Shown here: positions 61,592-64,000 of the stretch, piece after piece
Layout: each line of letters starts with the position of its first letter
Position numbering within the stretch: the stretch's first letter is position 1
DNA from: Prolixibacteraceae bacterium
Lineage (GTDB): Bacteria > Bacteroidota > Bacteroidia > Bacteroidales > Prolixibacteraceae
DNA: 64,000 bases
Assembly (NCBI GenBank): GCA_019459525.1
Contig: JAIBEY010000054.1
Location: forward strand, 1 to 64,000
Reading direction: 5' to 3'
Notes under the pieces: generated by a model
Database searches by the model: none
What the model was told of the DNA's origin: nothing
The model's input: the letters and a program-made list of their open reading frames with translations, nothing else
Program-made: the position numbers and the translations under genes

Positions 61592-62149
61592 ATGAATGAT
61601 CAACGAATTTGGGAAAATATTATAAATGGAGATGTTGAGGCATTGCGTATCCTGCACGAAAAATATTATCACCAATTGTGGTTATGGTCGAGCAAATACA
61701 TTAAAAACGATACGCTGGCCGAAGAGTTAGTTTCCGATTGTTTCATCAAACTATGGAATTGCCGCCAGAATATTGTCATCGAAAAATCATTAAAATCGTA
61801 CCTCTACATGATGCTCCGGAATCAAATGGTGAGTCAGTCGAGGAAATCGAAACACGAAATTGTGACTGAATCCAATCAGTTTCCCGATTTACCTGATGAC
61901 ATAACGATCAACAATTATGATTTCTATGCCGAATTATACTCGGCCATCAACAAAATTCCCGAGCAACGACGCAAAATTCTGGAACTTGCCGCTTTCGAAT
62001 CGCTCACCTATAAAGAAATTGCTGAACAGCTAAATATTTCAGTAAACACCGTAAAAACACAGATGGGAAGGGCGTACCAATTTCTGAAAGAGGAATTGGA
62101 TCCCCATAATTTCCTTATCCTTCATCTCTTCGTTAAAAAGAAAAACTAA
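61592..62149 (+). CDS. FecI-like ECF sigma factor, locus 3
   Basis: The ATG at 61592 (downstream of a good promoter; the longer frame opens at TTG 61538 within that promoter) gives 185 residues with region 2 (LRILHEKYYHQLWLWSSKYI, LAEELVSDCFIKLWNCRQNI) and region 4 (IPEQRRKILELAAFESLTYK, EIAEQLNISVNTVKTQMGRA). It is the third FecI-like factor in the window and is followed by its own FecR and SusC genes. Since it has a housekeeping-type promoter, the factor is likely made constitutively and controlled by FecR. Confidence 0.92.
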   Translation: MNDQRIWENIINGDVEALRILHEKYYHQLWLWSSKYIKNDTLAEELVSDCFIKLWNCRQNIVIEKSLKSYLYMMLRNQMVSQSRKSKHEIVTESNQFPDLPDDITINNYDFYAELYSAINKIPEQRRKILELAAFESLTYKEIAEQLNISVNTVKTQMGRAYQFLKEELDPHNFLILHLFVKKKN

Positions 62150-62339
62150 ACAGGAACCAGCCGTAAAAACAGCACCACTGCCCGCTTTTTACTCCTCTTT
62201 TTGGCTAACCCCATTTAATACAGCCCCTCCCGAAAAAAAAATAAAATAAAAACGAACAACCTGTCACCCTGTGTTCATTCGTTCTGCGTCATTAAAGTAT
62301 TAAGAATATATTACGAATGTATTAACGCGCAATAGGTGT

Positions 62340-63341
62340 ATGGATTTTTGGGATTTAATAGCAGGCAAATTACACGGGGAACTCGACTCAAACGAAAAAA
62401 CCGTATTCGATAAAGAACTGAAAGACAAACAAAATCAACAGTTGTTTACCCGGGTGAAAGTCATATCACAGGGTTTGCCTGAAGCAAAACAATTAAAAAA
62501 TGCTGACCGGAATCGTTCGTGGAATACAATTAAAAATCAAGTAAGTACCAGAAAACAAAATATTTACATTCGAAACTTCATGAAATATGCAGCAATACTG
62601 GTTGTTGCATTTCTTTCCGGACTATACTTCCATACCCTCAGCACAGATACCAACCAGGAAATTCAATATGCCGAGGTAGAAGTTATGTACGGGCAAACCA
62701 GCCATTTATTCCTTTTCGATGGCACCGAAGTTTGGCTAAACTCGGGCACAAAATTTAAATATCCCAATAAATTCAATCAAAACGAACGCAATGTGTTTAT
62801 CGAGGGCGAAGCATTTTTTAAAGTATCTCCAAATAAAAACATTCCGTTTAAAGTAAAAACGGACCAACTCGAGGTAGAAGTTCTTGGAACCTCTTTTAAT
62901 GTTTCGGCATACCCCGGTGAGGAAACCCAATCGGTTGTTCTGGTTGAAGGCGAAGTTCAGATTAATAACCGGGAAGGCGAAAAAATAGGCGAAATGTGCC
63001 CCGGGCAAATTGCAACAAGAACAGATGGTACAACTGCCCTTCAGGTTAAAAATACAGATCCGTACTTTTATACCAGTTGGAAAGATGGTAAGGTGATATT
63101 TAGTGCAGAGAGCCTGGGCGAGATTGCAAAAAAAATGGAACGGTGGTATAATGTCGAAATCAGGTTTGAGAAAGAAAGTCTGAAAAATTTCAAATTCACA
63201 GGCACCATATTAAGAAATAAGCCTATTGACCAGACCATTATGGCCATGGAAATGTTGGCTCCAATCGGGTTTAATTATCAGGTTAGAACCAATGAAAAAA
63301 GTATAATAACCATTATTTCGAAACATAAAAAAAGACAATGA
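62340..63341 (+). CDS. FecR family anti-sigma factor, locus 3
   Basis: The 333-residue protein has a cytoplasmic N-terminal part (residues 1-78), a transmembrane helix (YAAILVVAFLSGLYFHTL, about residues 82-99), the FecR domain (HLFLFDGTEVWLNSGTKFKY, NVFIEGEAFFKVSPNKNIPF, VLGTSFNVSA) and DUF4974 (KVIFSAESLGEIAKKMERWY). It should bind the sigma factor encoded 190 bases upstream. As in the other two loci, its stop codon is close to a hairpin that is best on the minus strand. Confidence 0.93.
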   Translation: MDFWDLIAGKLHGELDSNEKTVFDKELKDKQNQQLFTRVKVISQGLPEAKQLKNADRNRSWNTIKNQVSTRKQNIYIRNFMKYAAILVVAFLSGLYFHTLSTDTNQEIQYAEVEVMYGQTSHLFLFDGTEVWLNSGTKFKYPNKFNQNERNVFIEGEAFFKVSPNKNIPFKVKTDQLEVEVLGTSFNVSAYPGEETQSVVLVEGEVQINNREGEKIGEMCPGQIATRTDGTTALQVKNTDPYFYTSWKDGKVIFSAESLGEIAKKMERWYNVEIRFEKESLKNFKFTGTILRNKPIDQTIMAMEMLAPIGFNYQVRTNEKSIITIISKHKKRQ

Positions 63342-63353
63342 GCATACAATAAT

Positions 63354-63390
63354 AAAAAAAGCGATGAAATGATTGGACCCATCTCACCGC
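63354..63390 (-). terminator. Minus-strand terminator at fecR-susC junction, locus 3
   Basis: On the minus strand GCGGTGAGATG pairs with CATTTCATCGC at all 11 positions, two of them G-U, with an eight-base loop and seven T after it. On the plus strand those two positions are A-C mismatches, so the minus strand is the functional one. Confidence 0.7.
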
Positions 63391-63420
63391 TAATTAACAA
63401 AACAAATATTGTTTCATTTA
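63354..63420 (-). ncRNA. Predicted antisense RNA opposite susC leader, locus 3
   Basis: A minus-strand -7 box TAGATTTG (63434-63427) overlaps the susC ATG, and a terminator lies 29 bases further (63390-63354). The predicted RNA is about 67 nt, mostly the leader complement plus hairpin. No -33 element is visible. Confidence 0.45.
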
Positions 63421-63433
63421 ACTCTACAAATCT

Positions 63434-64000
63434 ATGAAAAAACATCGAGAATGGGACAGTCATGTTTGGCTGTTAAAAAAACTATTGCGAATTATGAAAC
63501 TTACAAGTATTTTAATTCTGGCTCTGGTTCTAAATGTAACTGCATCAAGCTATTCGCAAAATGCGAAACTAAACATCCATGTAAAAAACGGAACTTTTGT
63601 TGATGTGTTAAAACAAATCGAAAATCAATCAGAGTTTTATTTCTATTACAACAACGATGAAATAAGCTCGATTAAAGATGTTTCGATAAGTGCCGACAAT
63701 CAAAAAATCCAGGAAGTTTTAGATGGGCTTCTTTCGGGTACCAATCTGGAATATAAGATTATTGACCGGTACATTGCCTTAAAGAAAAAAGAAATGAATG
63801 AGTTTGATCGGGAACTCGGCATGCAGCAACAAAAATCGGTTTCGGGGAAAGTGACCGATTCAACCGGGGCTCCGCTTCCCGGAGCATCAGTCGCAGTAAA
63901 AGGAACGACTAACGGAACAATAACTGACATGGATGGGTCCTATACCATTAAAAATATTTCGGCCGAAGCAACCCTTGTATTCTCTTTTGTTGGGATGAAA
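63434..64000 (+). CDS. SusC/RagA-family TonB-linked transporter, locus 3, 3' end outside window
   Basis: The first 189 codons are present. A signal segment (LTSILILALVLNVTASSYSQ) is followed by an STN domain (about residues 40-110, including FVDVLKQIENQSEFYFYYNN) and the start of the carboxypeptidase-regulatory-like domain (VSGKVTDSTGAPLPGASVAV, then FSFVGMK at the window edge). The ATG at 63434 is preceded by CAAATCT, the same arrangement as in the other two SusC genes. The plug and barrel lie outside the window. Confidence 0.93.
   Translation, partial: MKKHREWDSHVWLLKKLLRIMKLTSILILALVLNVTASSYSQNAKLNIHVKNGTFVDVLKQIENQSEFYFYYNNDEISSIKDVSISADNQKIQEVLDGLLSGTNLEYKIIDRYIALKKKEMNEFDRELGMQQQKSVSGKVTDSTGAPLPGASVAVKGTTNGTITDMDGSYTIKNISAEATLVFSFVGMK

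Overview
The window is chromosomal DNA of a Bacteroidota bacterium, most likely order Bacteroidales/Marinilabiliales (a Prolixibacteraceae-like lineage). The evidence is SusC/SusD pairs, FecI-type sigma/FecR pairs, DUF4249 with its TonB receptor, -7 boxes of the TAnnTTTG type, a Tgt without zinc cysteines, and the Bacteroidota-specific protein usually labelled 'asparagine synthetase B'. The family-level placement is inference.

Layout. 1-3010 (minus): 5' part of uvrA behind a lytic transglycosylase lipoprotein. 3367-6929 (plus): a TonB-dependent receptor and DUF4249 lipoprotein. 7093-11980 (minus): an LVIVD-repeat lipoprotein, a barrel-like protein, a small lipoprotein, and an ECF sigma factor overlapping a membrane-anchored beta-barrel protein. 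12235-16960 (plus): a serpin lipoprotein, a small lipoprotein and an M16 peptidase. 17155-21455 (minus): biotin carrier plus carboxyltransferase, then tgt-lptF. 21628-30785 (plus) is housekeeping: glycosyltransferase, sigma factor, rsmG, rpmH, PASTA protein, RluD-type synthase, ddl, dnaB and the 'AsnB-like' protein. An inverted-repeat cassette carrying a nonsense-interrupted GxxExxY gene sits between the RluD-type gene and ddl.

From 30963 to the right end the window is polysaccharide-utilisation DNA. Locus 1 (30963-54214) has sigma, FecR, SusC, SusD, a third lipoprotein, two GH38 and two GH92 alpha-mannosidases, a DUF4432 mutarotase-like protein, a lyxose/mannose isomerase, a PfkB sugar kinase and a mannitol-1-phosphate-dehydrogenase-like enzyme. 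It reads as uptake and stripping of alpha-mannosides (N-glycan or yeast-mannan type), followed by mannose to fructose to fructose-6-phosphate. Locus 2 (54503-61291) has only sigma, FecR, SusC and SusD. Locus 3 (61592-end) has sigma, FecR and the start of a SusC.

The most notable non-coding signal is repeated at all three fecR-susC junctions. A minus-strand intrinsic terminator abuts the fecR stop codon, and a minus-strand TAnnTTTG box overlaps the susC start codon. Together they predict short antisense RNAs (about 67-101 nt) opposite each susC leader, resembling the cis-antisense RNAs described for Bacteroides utilisation loci. In loci 2 and 3 the hairpin mismatches on the plus strand become G-U pairs on the minus strand, which fixes the orientation.

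I saw no rRNA, tRNA, CRISPR array, transposase or prophage in the window. Start codons were adjusted where the longest reading frame began with an implausible TTG or upstream of a likely promoter.
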